In this document: positions 46,335 through 55,256 of the stretch, piece by piece
Layout of the letters: each line of letters begins with the position of its first letter
How positions within the stretch are numbered: position 1 is the first letter of the stretch
NCBI RefSeq assembly: GCF_004331345.1
Contig: NZ_SJJZ01000002.1
Span: forward strand, 1,054,001-1,118,000
Source: Kribbella soli
Lineage (GTDB): Bacteria > Actinomycetota > Actinomycetes > Propionibacteriales > Kribbellaceae
Direction: 5' to 3'
DNA: 64,000 nt
The notes under the pieces: model-generated
What the model was told of the DNA's origin: nothing
Databases searched by the model: none
Seen by the model: only the letters and a program-made list of their open reading frames with translations
Made by a program: the position numbers and the translations under genes

Positions 46335-47851
46335 CGCGGGCCGTCGATGTCGTCGTGATCGGTGCGGGCGCGGCCGGACTCTCGGCCGCGCTCGGCCTGG
46401 CCGCGACCCGTCAGGTGCTCGTGCTCAGCGCCGGCGACGGCAGTACGCCGTGGGCACAAGGCGGCGTCTCCGTCGCGTTCGGTGACGACGATCCGCTCGA
46501 CCACGCACACGACACCCACGTCGCGGGGGCAGGCTTCTGCGATCCGCGGAACGTACGTGCCCTGGTCGAGGAGGGACCGCAGCGGGTGGCCGAACTGATC
46601 GCGCACGGTGCGCTCTTCGACCGGCGCGAGGACGGCTCCCTGTCGAGGACTCTCGAGGGTGGCCACAGCCATCCCCGGATCGTGCATGCCGGTGGTGACG
46701 CCACTGGCGCGGAAGTTGATCGCGCGCTGCGTGCCGCGGTCCGCGCCGCCGGTGTCGAAACGATGGCCGGGCGGGTGATCGGTCTGACCAAGTCGACCTC
46801 GGGGCGGGTCAGTGGTGTGCTCGTCGAGACGGGCGGCGAAACTGTCCGGATCGACGCCCGCGCCGTCGTCTTGGCGACCGGCGGCATCGGCAACGCCTAC
46901 CTGGCGAGCACCAACCCGTCCGCGGTGCGCGGTGATGGCATCGCGCTCGCGCTGCTGGCGGGGGCGTCCTTGGTGGACATGGAGTTCGTCCAGTTCCACC
47001 CGACCGCTCTCTTCACCGGACAGACCCGCGGGCAATTGCCGTTGGTGACCGAAGCGGTCCGGGGAGAAGGCGCCGTACTGCGTGACCTCCGTGGCCGCCT
47101 GATCATGGCCGGTCGGCATCCACGGGCCGATCTGGCTCCTCGTGACATCGTCGCCCGGGAGATCGAGGCAGCGATGCGCAGGGACGGCACCGATCATGTC
47201 TGGCTCGACGCCAGAAGCATCGAGCCGGACGTTCTCCGCCGACGGTTCCCGACCGTACTGGCCTCGTGTGCGTCGATCGGTGTCGACATGCTGTCCGAGC
47301 AGATCCCGGTGGCGCCTGCCGAGCACTTCCTCTGCGGCGGCGTCCAGGTCGACCGCGACGGCGCAACCGGCGTACCAGGCCTGTACGCCGTGGGCGAGGT
47401 CGCAGCGTCGGGTGTGCACGGGGCGAACCGGCTCGCCTCCAACAGCCTGCTGGAAGGGCTGGTCTTCGGGCGGCGGGTGGCGACTGCATTGACCTTGGAC
47501 CTGCCGGCGACCACTGACAGGTCGTACGACGTTGTGCTGACCGAGGACCGCGAACCGGAGCGAATCCGGGCGATCCTGACCAAGTACGCGGGCATCCGGC
47601 GCGACGGCGCCGGCCTCAACGCCGCCGCGGACGAGTTGAGTGCCCTGGGCAACGGACCGCTCGCGACGGTGGCACGGTCCGTCATCGTGGCGGCAACCGC
47701 GCGCGAGGAGAGCCGAGGCTGCCACTGGCGCTCGGACCACCCGCACACCGACGACCGATGGAACGAGCACGTTGCGATCGGCCTCGACGAAGAAGGCCTG
47801 CCGACTACCCGCGACGCCGCGACGCAGAGGGCACGGACGGGACCCCGCTGA
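46331..47851 (+). CDS. nadB: L-aspartate oxidase
   Basis: A 506-residue flavoprotein producing iminoaspartate for NadA. FAD loop [18 protein letters not shown], then [25 protein letters not shown] and [15 protein letters not shown] as in NadB/SdhA proteins. ATGA overlap with nadA. The usual third gene nadC does not follow; the next gene is convergent. Confidence 0.96.
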   Translation: MTRAVDVVVIGAGAAGLSAALGLAATRQVLVLSAGDGSTPWAQGGVSVAFGDDDPLDHAHDTHVAGAGFCDPRNVRALVEEGPQRVAELIAHGALFDRREDGSLSRTLEGGHSHPRIVHAGGDATGAEVDRALRAAVRAAGVETMAGRVIGLTKSTSGRVSGVLVETGGETVRIDARAVVLATGGIGNAYLASTNPSAVRGDGIALALLAGASLVDMEFVQFHPTALFTGQTRGQLPLVTEAVRGEGAVLRDLRGRLIMAGRHPRADLAPRDIVAREIEAAMRRDGTDHVWLDARSIEPDVLRRRFPTVLASCASIGVDMLSEQIPVAPAEHFLCGGVQVDRDGATGVPGLYAVGEVAASGVHGANRLASNSLLEGLVFGRRVATALTLDLPATTDRSYDVVLTEDREPERIRAILTKYAGIRRDGAGLNAAADELSALGNGPLATVARSVIVAATAREESRGCHWRSDHPHTDDRWNEHVAIGLDEEGLPTTRDAATQRARTGPR

Positions 47852-47855
47852 GGCG

Positions 47856-48830
47856 CTAGGAGCGGTTCGGCGCCGGCCGGCGGACAACCCGGCGGCCGGT
47901 GTCGGACTGCCAGTAGAGGACCGATCGGCCGGAACGACGACGTTCGAGCAATCCGGCGTCGGTCAGCACGCGCAGGTGGTCGGAGATGGTGCCGAGCGAC
48001 AGGCCGGTGGTGGCCACGAGCAACGTTGTGCTCACGGGCTCGGCGGCCTCGACCAGGATGCGGGCGCGGTTGCGGCCGAGCAGCTGCACCAGCGGTTCGT
48101 CCGGGGTTGCGGTGGTCGCGAAGATCCCGGTCACCGGGTACGTCAGTGCGAAGCGATCCGGCAGCCGCCAGCTGACGTTGACGCGTTGGGTGTGCGCTGC
48201 GATGAACATCAGGTCGCGCCCGCGTACGTCGGTCACCGGGTAGTCCCAGCGGTTCACCTGGATCCGTCCGTCGCCGAGCCACCGCACATCGGGTCCGAGT
48301 CCGCGCAGTACGCCGGACCACCCCTGCTCGCTGAGGCGCGACGTCCGCGACACGATGTCGGCCTGCAGCACCCGCAGCCGCCGCGGCCAGTCCGGCTCGA
48401 CCGTCGTCCGCCACACCCACCGCAGCAACCCCGCTGCCTCAGCGGCAAGCCCCGGCGACTGCCCGGACGACGAGAGCAGGATCGACGGCAACGGCGTCCG
48501 TACGACGCTGAGGTCCGCGCGGATGTGGTCGTCGGAGAGCGAGGTCAGGTACTCGAGTTCCGCGTCCAGCGTGAGGTCGGGCTCGAGCGGCGGCACGGTC
48601 AGGAAATCGGCGACCCAGCTACGTCCGAAAGCGCTCTCCAGCAGCGCTGACCAGATCGGGTTCGCCGCCACCGCAGCCTGAAACGCCGCGCTGTGCAGGT
48701 CCTTCCACGGCCGGAACCACGGCTCGACCGGCGCGCGGAGCAGCTTCAGCGCGGACACGGTCTCCGTGAGTTGCGACGTACCGAATCGCGCGTTCACGAG
48801 CGTGTCGGCATCGACCAGGAACTCGGACAA
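47856..48830 (-). CDS. ArsR-type regulator with long N-terminal domain (DUF5937-like)
   Basis: A 324-residue protein. The C-terminal ~80 residues are an ArsR winged helix (LLVATTGLSLGTISDHLRVL, GLLERRRSGRSVLYW); the N-terminal ~230 residues match the DUF5937-type sensor found in actinobacterial ArsR proteins. It starts with TTG at 48830, backed by GGAGG at 7 bases. Divergent from an MFS transporter that it may control. Confidence 0.85.
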   Translation of the reverse strand: MSEFLVDADTLVNARFGTSQLTETVSALKLLRAPVEPWFRPWKDLHSAAFQAAVAANPIWSALLESAFGRSWVADFLTVPPLEPDLTLDAELEYLTSLSDDHIRADLSVVRTPLPSILLSSSGQSPGLAAEAAGLLRWVWRTTVEPDWPRRLRVLQADIVSRTSRLSEQGWSGVLRGLGPDVRWLGDGRIQVNRWDYPVTDVRGRDLMFIAAHTQRVNVSWRLPDRFALTYPVTGIFATTATPDEPLVQLLGRNRARILVEAAEPVSTTLLVATTGLSLGTISDHLRVLTDAGLLERRRSGRSVLYWQSDTGRRVVRRPAPNRS

Positions 48831-48889
48831 CGTTTCGCCTCCACCCGAAACTGTAGGCGACGCGAGAACGGCGGTCGATGCTGCGGACC

Positions 48890-50137
48890 ATGAGCACGTA
48901 CCGGGCGATCTTCGCCAACCGGGAGTTCCGGAACCTGTGGATCAGCAGCGCGCTGGGCAACGCGTCCTCGACGATGACCAGCCTGACCCTCGCGATCCTG
49001 GTCGACGCCGCCACCGGATCCGCGTTACTCGCGGCGACCATCATGTTCGGACCGTCGCTCGCGCAGGTTCTCGGCGTTTCCACGCTGATGTCCGCCGCGG
49101 ACACGGCGCGTCCCCGCCGAGTGCTCACGCTGCTCTCGGTTCTCTCGGCCGTCGTGGTCAGCATCCAGGCCGCGGTCGAGCTCTCCCCCGGTCTGCGGCT
49201 CGTCCTGTCGCTTGCGGTCGCGTACGGGCTGTCGATCGGGGCCGGTGTCCGCTGGGGGCTGCTCGGCGAGGTCGTGCACTCCGACCAGTTCGTCCTCGGC
49301 CGGTCCGCGATGAACCTGTCGGTCGGCGCAATGCAGATCGCCGGCTTCGGTGTCGCAGGTGTCCTCCTGCAGTCGGTCCCGCCGTCGACCGTGCTCTGGA
49401 TCGCGACCGCCTGCGCCGCCGTCGTCGTACCGGTCATCCGTTTCGGCCTGCACGACCGCGCACCACGCCGAGTCGCGCGGACCGGACTCGCCGAGACGTG
49501 GCGCGGCAACCGCTCTCTCCTTTCTCTGAGCCGCATCCGCCCGCTGTTGCTCGCACTCGCGCTCCCGAACGGCCTGATCGTCGGCTGCGAGGCGCTGTTC
49601 GTCCCGTACGCCGGTTCCCGCGCCGGCTGGTTGCTCGCCGCCGGCGCTGCCGGGATGATGACCGGCGATCTCGTGGTCGGCCGTTTCCTGACGCCCGCAG
49701 GTCGCCGGATCGCGGGACAGGTTCTCCGGTTCGTGCTGGCCGTACCGTTTCTCGGTTTCCTGTTCGATCTGCCGATCGCGATCCTGTGCATCTTGGTCGC
49801 TCTCGGGAGCAGCGGCTACTCGGCTTCCCTTGCGCAGCAGGAGGTCCTGGTCGAGCTGACCCCGACCGAACTGCGGGGCCAGGTGCTCGGGTTGGAGTCC
49901 GCGCTGCGGATGACGACCTTCGGTGTGGTCGCGATCCTTGCGGGAGCGCTCTCCGATCTGACCGCGCCTGCCCCGGCGATCGCCGCGTTCGCCGCGGCCT
50001 CGCTGCTGGTCTCGATCGTCCTCAGCCGCCCGCTGACCCGCGTGATGAGGCCTGCACTCTGGATAGGCTCGCCGCATGGAAGTAGTCCGGTTGCAGAAGG
50101 TCTCCAAGCGGTACGGACGCCGGGAGATCCTGGCTGA
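48890..50137 (+). CDS. MFS transporter
   Basis: About 415 residues with about 12 membrane segments: ANREFRNLWISSALGNASST at the start, GLSIGAGVRWGLLGEVV and TELRGQVLGLESALRM later. ATG 48890 gives the usual MFS start; ATG 48878 is also in frame. Divergent from the ArsR-type gene. The last 62 bases overlap the following ATPase gene in another frame. Confidence 0.9.
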   Translation: MSTYRAIFANREFRNLWISSALGNASSTMTSLTLAILVDAATGSALLAATIMFGPSLAQVLGVSTLMSAADTARPRRVLTLLSVLSAVVVSIQAAVELSPGLRLVLSLAVAYGLSIGAGVRWGLLGEVVHSDQFVLGRSAMNLSVGAMQIAGFGVAGVLLQSVPPSTVLWIATACAAVVVPVIRFGLHDRAPRRVARTGLAETWRGNRSLLSLSRIRPLLLALALPNGLIVGCEALFVPYAGSRAGWLLAAGAAGMMTGDLVVGRFLTPAGRRIAGQVLRFVLAVPFLGFLFDLPIAILCILVALGSSGYSASLAQQEVLVELTPTELRGQVLGLESALRMTTFGVVAILAGALSDLTAPAPAIAAFAAASLLVSIVLSRPLTRVMRPALWIGSPHGSSPVAEGLQAVRTPGDPG

Positions 50138-50909
50138 CGTCGACCTCAGACTGAACGCAGGGGAACTACTGGCTCTGGTCGGCGCGAACGGTTCCGGCAA
50201 GTCGACCGTACTGCGGCTGCTGGTCGGCCTGTCGCGACCGTCCGCGGGATCGGTGCAGCGCAACGCCGACGTCGTCAGCTACGTGCCCGACGTGTTCACT
50301 TCCCACGACCGCCTCTCGGCCGCGGCGTACCTGCGGCACATGGGGCGGATCCGCGGACTCAGCACGAGAACGGCGAGAGGCCGCTCTCTCGAGTTGCTCG
50401 ACCGCCTCGCACTCTCGGGCGGCGCAGACACCCCGATGCGCAAACTGTCGAAAGGCAACGCGCAGAAGGTCGCGCTGGCGCAGGCACTGCTCGACCCGCC
50501 ACAGTTGCTCGTTCTCGACGAACCCTGGGCCGGCCTCGACGCGACCGCTCACTCGACCCTGCGCGAGCTCCTCACCGAGACCGCGGAACAAGGCGCCGCA
50601 GTCGCCTTCACCGAACACTCCGCCGAAGTCGTCCGCTCAACCGCAACCCGCGTCTGCGAACTCGATCACGGCCGACTCGCCACACTGCGCCAACAGACCG
50701 CCCTCACCGAGCTCCACCTGACCCCCGCCGGCACACACCTCAACGGCGCGGGCGTCGACTGGGAACGCCACCCCGACGTCCTCGAGGTACGGCGTACCGA
50801 GGCCGGCGTGACTGTGCTGCTGCCGACCGGTCGTCATGACGCCGCGCTGCTGACCGCGCTGAACCACGGCTGGTCGGTCGTCACCGTACGGCAGGTGAAA
50901 CCCGAGTGA
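50076..50909 (+). CDS. ABC transporter ATPase
   Basis: A 277-residue ATPase: Walker A GANGSGKST, a variant signature LSKGNAQKVALAQAL, Walker B LLVLDEPWAGLD and switch His in FTEHSAEV. It has a C-terminal regulatory-type extension. TAGGCT lies 6 bases before the ATG, inside the MFS gene, so it can be transcribed on its own. Partners the next membrane protein (GTGA overlap). Confidence 0.9.
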   Translation: MEVVRLQKVSKRYGRREILADVDLRLNAGELLALVGANGSGKSTVLRLLVGLSRPSAGSVQRNADVVSYVPDVFTSHDRLSAAAYLRHMGRIRGLSTRTARGRSLELLDRLALSGGADTPMRKLSKGNAQKVALAQALLDPPQLLVLDEPWAGLDATAHSTLRELLTETAEQGAAVAFTEHSAEVVRSTATRVCELDHGRLATLRQQTALTELHLTPAGTHLNGAGVDWERHPDVLEVRRTEAGVTVLLPTGRHDAALLTALNHGWSVVTVRQVKPE

Positions 50910-51562
50910 GCGCTCTCTACCGTTACCTGCTGACCAGCGTCCTGCTCTCCCAGCGGTACCTCCCGCCGACGCTGATCTTCCTCGCCGCGATGGCCGTTGG
51001 TACGACGTCCGACAACGGCCCGCTGCAGTCGTCGTACTCGTTCTGCGTCCTCGCGATGCTCGTCTGCACGACCTGGCTCACCGTCAGCATCGTCAACCAC
51101 GAGGACCCGACCCAGCGGCAGATCACGCTGGTCATGATCGGCGACTCGCTGCGCGTCCTGACGATCACGGTCGCTGTGGTGATCACCTGGTGCGTACCGC
51201 TCCTGCTGATCGGCCTCGTCTACCCGATCGTCACCGGCAAGCACGTCGTCACCGCCGGCGACCTCGCCGTCGGTGCGGCCGCGCAACTGGGCGCGGCGAT
51301 GATCGGGATCGCGATCGGCCTGCTCTGCTCGCGTCTCGTGATCCCGCGGATCGGGGTCGCGATGCTCACCGCGGCCGCTGCGATCCTCGCCGTCCTGCTG
51401 CTCCGCTGGATCTCCCCGATCCGCCCGATCATGACCGTGCTGTCCAACGAGAAGCCCGCCGCCACGAACGCCGTACCGCTCACCCTGCTGGCCGCGCTCG
51501 CCGCGATCCTGCTGACGGCCGCCGTCCTCGCCACGAAGGTCCTCGCCGACCGCAAGGAATAG
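50906..51562 (+). CDS. ABC transporter membrane subunit (small)
   Basis: A 218-residue protein with about six membrane segments (LPPTLIFLAAMAVGTTS, SFCVLAMLVCTTWLTVSIVN, VVITWCVPLLLIGLVYPIV). Too short for a full exporter half; probably dimerises with the preceding ATPase as in ABC-2-type systems. Substrate unknown. The stop codon lies within a 10-base tandem repeat. Confidence 0.8.
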   Translation: MSALYRYLLTSVLLSQRYLPPTLIFLAAMAVGTTSDNGPLQSSYSFCVLAMLVCTTWLTVSIVNHEDPTQRQITLVMIGDSLRVLTITVAVVITWCVPLLLIGLVYPIVTGKHVVTAGDLAVGAAAQLGAAMIGIAIGLLCSRLVIPRIGVAMLTAAAAILAVLLLRWISPIRPIMTVLSNEKPAATNAVPLTLLAALAAILLTAAVLATKVLADRKE

Positions 51563-51581
51563 CAAGGAACAGCAAGGAACA
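51552..51581 (+). repeat. Three tandem copies of a 10-base unit
   Basis: GCAAGGAATA is followed by two copies of GCAAGGAACA. The first copy encodes the last codons and stop of the ABC membrane protein; the others are the short space before the convergent lacI-type stop at 51583. Slippage here would not alter the protein. Confidence 0.7.
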
Positions 51582-51582
51582 G

Positions 51583-52629
51583 TCAGGACGCGGCCACCGA
51601 CGACAACCCGTGGGGGGCGGCTGAGCCGCGGACGATCAGGGTTGTCGCCAGCTCGACGTGGTGTGAGGCGATCGGCTCCCCCACCGCCAGCTGCAGCGCG
51701 GTGCGTACGGCGACCGCGCCGATCTCGCGCAGCGGCTGCTTCACCGTGGTCAGCTGCGGAGACGCATGCCGTGCCACCTGGGTGTCGTCGAAGCCGATCA
51801 CGCTCAGGTCGTCCGGGATCCGCAGACCGCGGGCGCGCGCCGCTTCCATCACGCCGACCGCGATCTCGTCACAACCGGCGAAGATCGCCGTCGGCCGGTC
51901 CGGCAGGTCGAGCATCATCGACCCGCCGGCCAGGCCGTCGTCGTACAGGAAGTTGCTCAGCCAGATGTAGTCCTTCGGTACCTCGGCGCCGACGGCGTCC
52001 ATCGCGCTCCGGAACCCGCTCATCCGCGCCTGGTTGCAGGCCGACGTCGGCGGCCCGCCGATGTACCCGATCCGCCGGTGCCCGAGATCGAGCAGGTGCT
52101 GCGTCGCGGACATCCCGCCCGCGAAGTTCGTCGACCCGACGCTCGTGACGTCGGGCTGCGGTACGTCGGCCGGATCGATGATCACCAACGGCAGCCGCGC
52201 CCGGGACAACGCGGCCAGGTCGGCGTCGGACAGCTCACTGGTGATCCCGACGGCGGCCCGGCGGCCGGACGCGATCAGGTCCCGCACCCAGGGCGCCGCG
52301 CGGCCCGCCGAGTGCCGGCTCGGGTGCGGCGGCCGGGAGCTGAGCACGACCTCGACCCCGGCCGCCGCGCCCGCGTCGAGCACGCCCTGGATCACCTCGA
52401 CCGAGTAGCTGTTCAGTACGCCCTGGTAGAAGAGTTCGACCGTCTCGTGCTGGACGGGTTCCGGGCGGCGCCCGACGTACCCGTGCTTCTCGAGGACGTC
52501 CTGGACCCGGGCGCGGGTCGACGCCGAGACGTCGCTGCGCCCGTTCAGCACCTTGGAGACCGTGGCGACCGAGACACCGGCCGATCCGGCCACTGTGGCC
52601 AGGGTGACACGACCCTTCAACGGCGACAT
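51583..52629 (-). CDS. LacI-family regulator
   Basis: A 348-residue repressor. Helix-turn-helix and hinge: VTLATVAGSAGVSVATVSKV, LNGRSDVSASTRARVQDVLE; then a sugar-binding fold (IIDPADVPQPDVTSVGSTNF, AIFAGCDEIAVGVMEAARA, VIGFDDTQVARHASPQLTTV). Seven bases behind the GH3 gene, so in one operon. Two palindromes upstream of that operon and of the divergent importer are its likely sites. Confidence 0.94.
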   Translation of the reverse strand: MSPLKGRVTLATVAGSAGVSVATVSKVLNGRSDVSASTRARVQDVLEKHGYVGRRPEPVQHETVELFYQGVLNSYSVEVIQGVLDAGAAAGVEVVLSSRPPHPSRHSAGRAAPWVRDLIASGRRAAVGITSELSDADLAALSRARLPLVIIDPADVPQPDVTSVGSTNFAGGMSATQHLLDLGHRRIGYIGGPPTSACNQARMSGFRSAMDAVGAEVPKDYIWLSNFLYDDGLAGGSMMLDLPDRPTAIFAGCDEIAVGVMEAARARGLRIPDDLSVIGFDDTQVARHASPQLTTVKQPLREIGAVAVRTALQLAVGEPIASHHVELATTLIVRGSAAPHGLSSVAAS

Positions 52630-52636
52630 CTCATCA

Positions 52637-54997
52637 TCACCCTCCTCCAGGATCCTTGCTGATCGTCACCGGCGTCGTCAGGACTCGGTCGTGTCCGACC
52701 ACCCTCACATCCCCGGTGATCCGCAGCATGGCACGACACGGCAGGTCCAGCGACGACGTGCCCACCATCACTTCGACGTCTCCGGGCTCGACGATCCGGC
52801 GCAGATCGGGACCCGTGTACGCCGTCCGATCGGAGTGCACCCGGAACGTGACGTCGGCCGCCTGACCGGGCTCGAGCGACACCCGCGCGAACCCCGTCAG
52901 CAGCTTCAACGGCCGCGCGACCCGGGCGACGACGTCGCGCAGGTACAGCTGCACGACCTCGTCGCCGCCCCGGTCACCCGTGTTCGCCACCCGCACCGTG
53001 GCAGTGAACTCGCCGTTGCTGCCGATCTCCGGCACGCTCAACCGGAGATCGGCGATCGTGAAGTCCGTGTACGACGCCCCGTACCCGAACGGATACAGCG
53101 GCCGGGTCTCGAGCCCGCTGATGCCCGCGCTCTCGACACTCCCGAGGGCCGGCTGCAGGTACGTACCGGGCTGCCCACCGACATGCCGCGGGATCTGCAC
53201 CGGCAGCTTCCCGCTCGGCACGATCCGCCCACTCAGTACACCGGCGATCGCCGCCGCACCCTCCTGTCCCGGGATGAACGCCTGCACCAACCCTGCAGCC
53301 CGATCCGCGAACAACCCCAGCGCATAAGGCCGCCCCGACACCACCACGACGACAACGGGTCGCCCCGTGTCGAGCAACGCTTCGAGCAGATCCCCCTGCA
53401 CCCCAGGCAGCCGCAGATCCTCGGCATCGCATCCTTCGCCCGAGGTCCCGTGCCCGAACAGCCCCGACAGGTCACCCACGAAGGCCACACACAGATCCGA
53501 GTCCTCGGCCGCCGCAACAGCCGATGCGAACCCGGAGCGATCGTCGCCGACGACCTCACATCCCTTGGCGTACGAGACCTCGGCGTCGGCCAACTCGTTG
53601 CGCAAGGCATCGAGTGGCGAGATCACCGAGATCCCCGGCCCACGCTCGGGGTACCGCGGCAGCACGTGGTTCGGGAACGCGTAACAGCCCATCAGCGTCC
53701 GCGAATCGTCAGCGCAAGGACCCACCACGGCGACCTTCGCAACACCCGACAGCGGCAGCACCGAGCCGGCGTCCAGCAACACGACCGACTTCTCGGCCAG
53801 CTCCGAAGCGATCGCCCGATTCTCCGCCGAATCCAGGTCGACGCCGGCCTGCACCGAACCCTCAGGAGTCCAGTCCTCGTCGAGCAGACCAAGCTCGGCC
53901 TTCTGCAGCAGCACCCGCCGCGCCGCGCGGTCGATCAGGTCCTCGGACACCTCCCCCGCCTTCACCTTGTCGAGCAGGCTCAAGTACCCGATCGTGTCCG
54001 GCAGTTCGACATCGGTCCCGGCGGTCAACGCGGCGACCCCCGCGTCCGCGTTGTCCGCCGCCACCCGGTGCATCGACGCCAGGAACGGCACCGCCCAGTA
54101 GTCCGAGACGACCGTCCCCTCGAAGCCCCAGTCCTCCCGCAGTACGTCGGTGAACAGCCACGGATCCGCACTCGCAGGCAGCCCGTCGAGGTCGGCGTAC
54201 GAACTCATCACCGACCCGGCGCCGGCCGTCGCGATCGCGGTCTCGAACGTCGGCAGGATGATGTCCAGCAACTCGCGGCGCCCCATCGACACCGGCCCGT
54301 GGTTCCGGCCGGCCCGCGACGCGGAGTACCCGGCGAAGTGCTTCAGCGTCGCGATGACGCCCGCGCTCTGCAGACCACGCACGTACGCCGAACCCAGGAT
54401 CCCCACCAGGTAAGGGTCCTCGCCCATCGTCTCCTCGACGCGACCCCAGCGATAGTCGCGCACGACGTCGAGCACCGGCGACAACCCTTGATGCACACCG
54501 ACCGCCGCCATGTCGCGCCCGATCGCCGCCGCCATCCGCTCGACCAGCGACGGGTCGAACGTCGCACCCCACGCGATCGAGGCCGGGTAGACAGTCGCGC
54601 CGTACGTCGTGAATCCGGTGAGGCACTCCTCGTGGACCAGCGCCGGCACACCGAGCCGGGACTCCTTCAGCACCACCTCGTGCTGCCGGACGACCTCGGC
54701 GATGCCCTGCTCGACCGTCTGCGGGTAACTGCCCCAGACCCGGGTGAGATGACCGAGCCCGTCGCGACTCGCGTCCGCCAGCGACAGCGAACCGCCGACC
54801 GAGAAGACGTCCTCCATCGGCGCGACGTTGATCGTCTCGTCCTCGGGCAGGTCGTGGTCGGCCATGTCGTTGCCGGCCCAGCGGCTGCCGAGCTGCGCGA
54901 TCTTCTCCTCGAGCGTCATCGCCGCCAGCAGCAGCCCGGCTCGCTCCGCGGCGGGCAGCGCCGGGTCGCGCCAGGGCCGGTCAGTCGAGATGGACAA
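52637..54997 (-). CDS. Glycoside hydrolase family 3 beta-glycosidase
   Basis: About 786 residues. Nucleophile D299 in TVVSDYWAVP; LVHEECLTGF, ATLKHFAGYS and GVHQGLSPVLDVVRDYRWGR are family marks of bacterial beta-glucosidase/xylosidase types; a fibronectin-III-like domain is at the end (PLKLLTGFARVSLEPGQAAD). TTG 54997 is preferred since AAGGGAGA lies 5-6 bases upstream; an in-frame ATG at 55024 lacks such a signal. No signal peptide; acts on sugars brought in by the divergent importer. Confidence 0.94.
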   Translation of the reverse strand: MSISTDRPWRDPALPAAERAGLLLAAMTLEEKIAQLGSRWAGNDMADHDLPEDETINVAPMEDVFSVGGSLSLADASRDGLGHLTRVWGSYPQTVEQGIAEVVRQHEVVLKESRLGVPALVHEECLTGFTTYGATVYPASIAWGATFDPSLVERMAAAIGRDMAAVGVHQGLSPVLDVVRDYRWGRVEETMGEDPYLVGILGSAYVRGLQSAGVIATLKHFAGYSASRAGRNHGPVSMGRRELLDIILPTFETAIATAGAGSVMSSYADLDGLPASADPWLFTDVLREDWGFEGTVVSDYWAVPFLASMHRVAADNADAGVAALTAGTDVELPDTIGYLSLLDKVKAGEVSEDLIDRAARRVLLQKAELGLLDEDWTPEGSVQAGVDLDSAENRAIASELAEKSVVLLDAGSVLPLSGVAKVAVVGPCADDSRTLMGCYAFPNHVLPRYPERGPGISVISPLDALRNELADAEVSYAKGCEVVGDDRSGFASAVAAAEDSDLCVAFVGDLSGLFGHGTSGEGCDAEDLRLPGVQGDLLEALLDTGRPVVVVVVSGRPYALGLFADRAAGLVQAFIPGQEGAAAIAGVLSGRIVPSGKLPVQIPRHVGGQPGTYLQPALGSVESAGISGLETRPLYPFGYGASYTDFTIADLRLSVPEIGSNGEFTATVRVANTGDRGGDEVVQLYLRDVVARVARPLKLLTGFARVSLEPGQAADVTFRVHSDRTAYTGPDLRRIVEPGDVEVMVGTSSLDLPCRAMLRITGDVRVVGHDRVLTTPVTISKDPGGG

Positions 54998-55037
54998 GAA
55001 AATCTCCCTTGATGAACGTTCCATTCGGTGAGCAATT

Positions 55038-55054
55038 ATCGAAAACTTTTCGAT
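55038..55054. promoter_or_regulatory. Perfect palindrome, probable LacI-type operator
   Basis: ATCGAAAA-C-TTTTCGAT is a perfect 17-base palindrome of the LacI-family kind (central CG-type half-sites, AT-rich middle), about 40 bases upstream of the GH3 start on the minus strand. It would control GH3 and lacI. Confidence 0.7.
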
Positions 55055-55159
55055 GCTCTCCGGTCGACCCGGCCGATCCGCCGTAGATCGATGAATCCCC
55101 TGTACCGACAGGTGATTACGTGACCTCACTGTGACCCCAAAGTCTACTTAGTTCAAGTC

Positions 55160-55196
55160 TTGACAGCACTATCTCCGAAATCTATGTTTCGAAAAC
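55160..55196 (+). promoter_or_regulatory. Promoter of the sugar importer with operator-like TTTCGAAAAC
   Basis: TTGACA (55160-55165), 17 spacer bases and TATGTT (55183-55188) make the best vegetative promoter in the window. TTTCGAAAAC (55187-55196) follows directly, sharing the TCGAAAA half-site with the palindrome at 55038, so repression at the start site is expected. Confidence 0.75.
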
Positions 55197-55256
55197 AAGT
55201 CATATCGGCAGGTGCTTCCGCAACCTGTGGGGGCAGCACGGAGTACGGAGATCACT

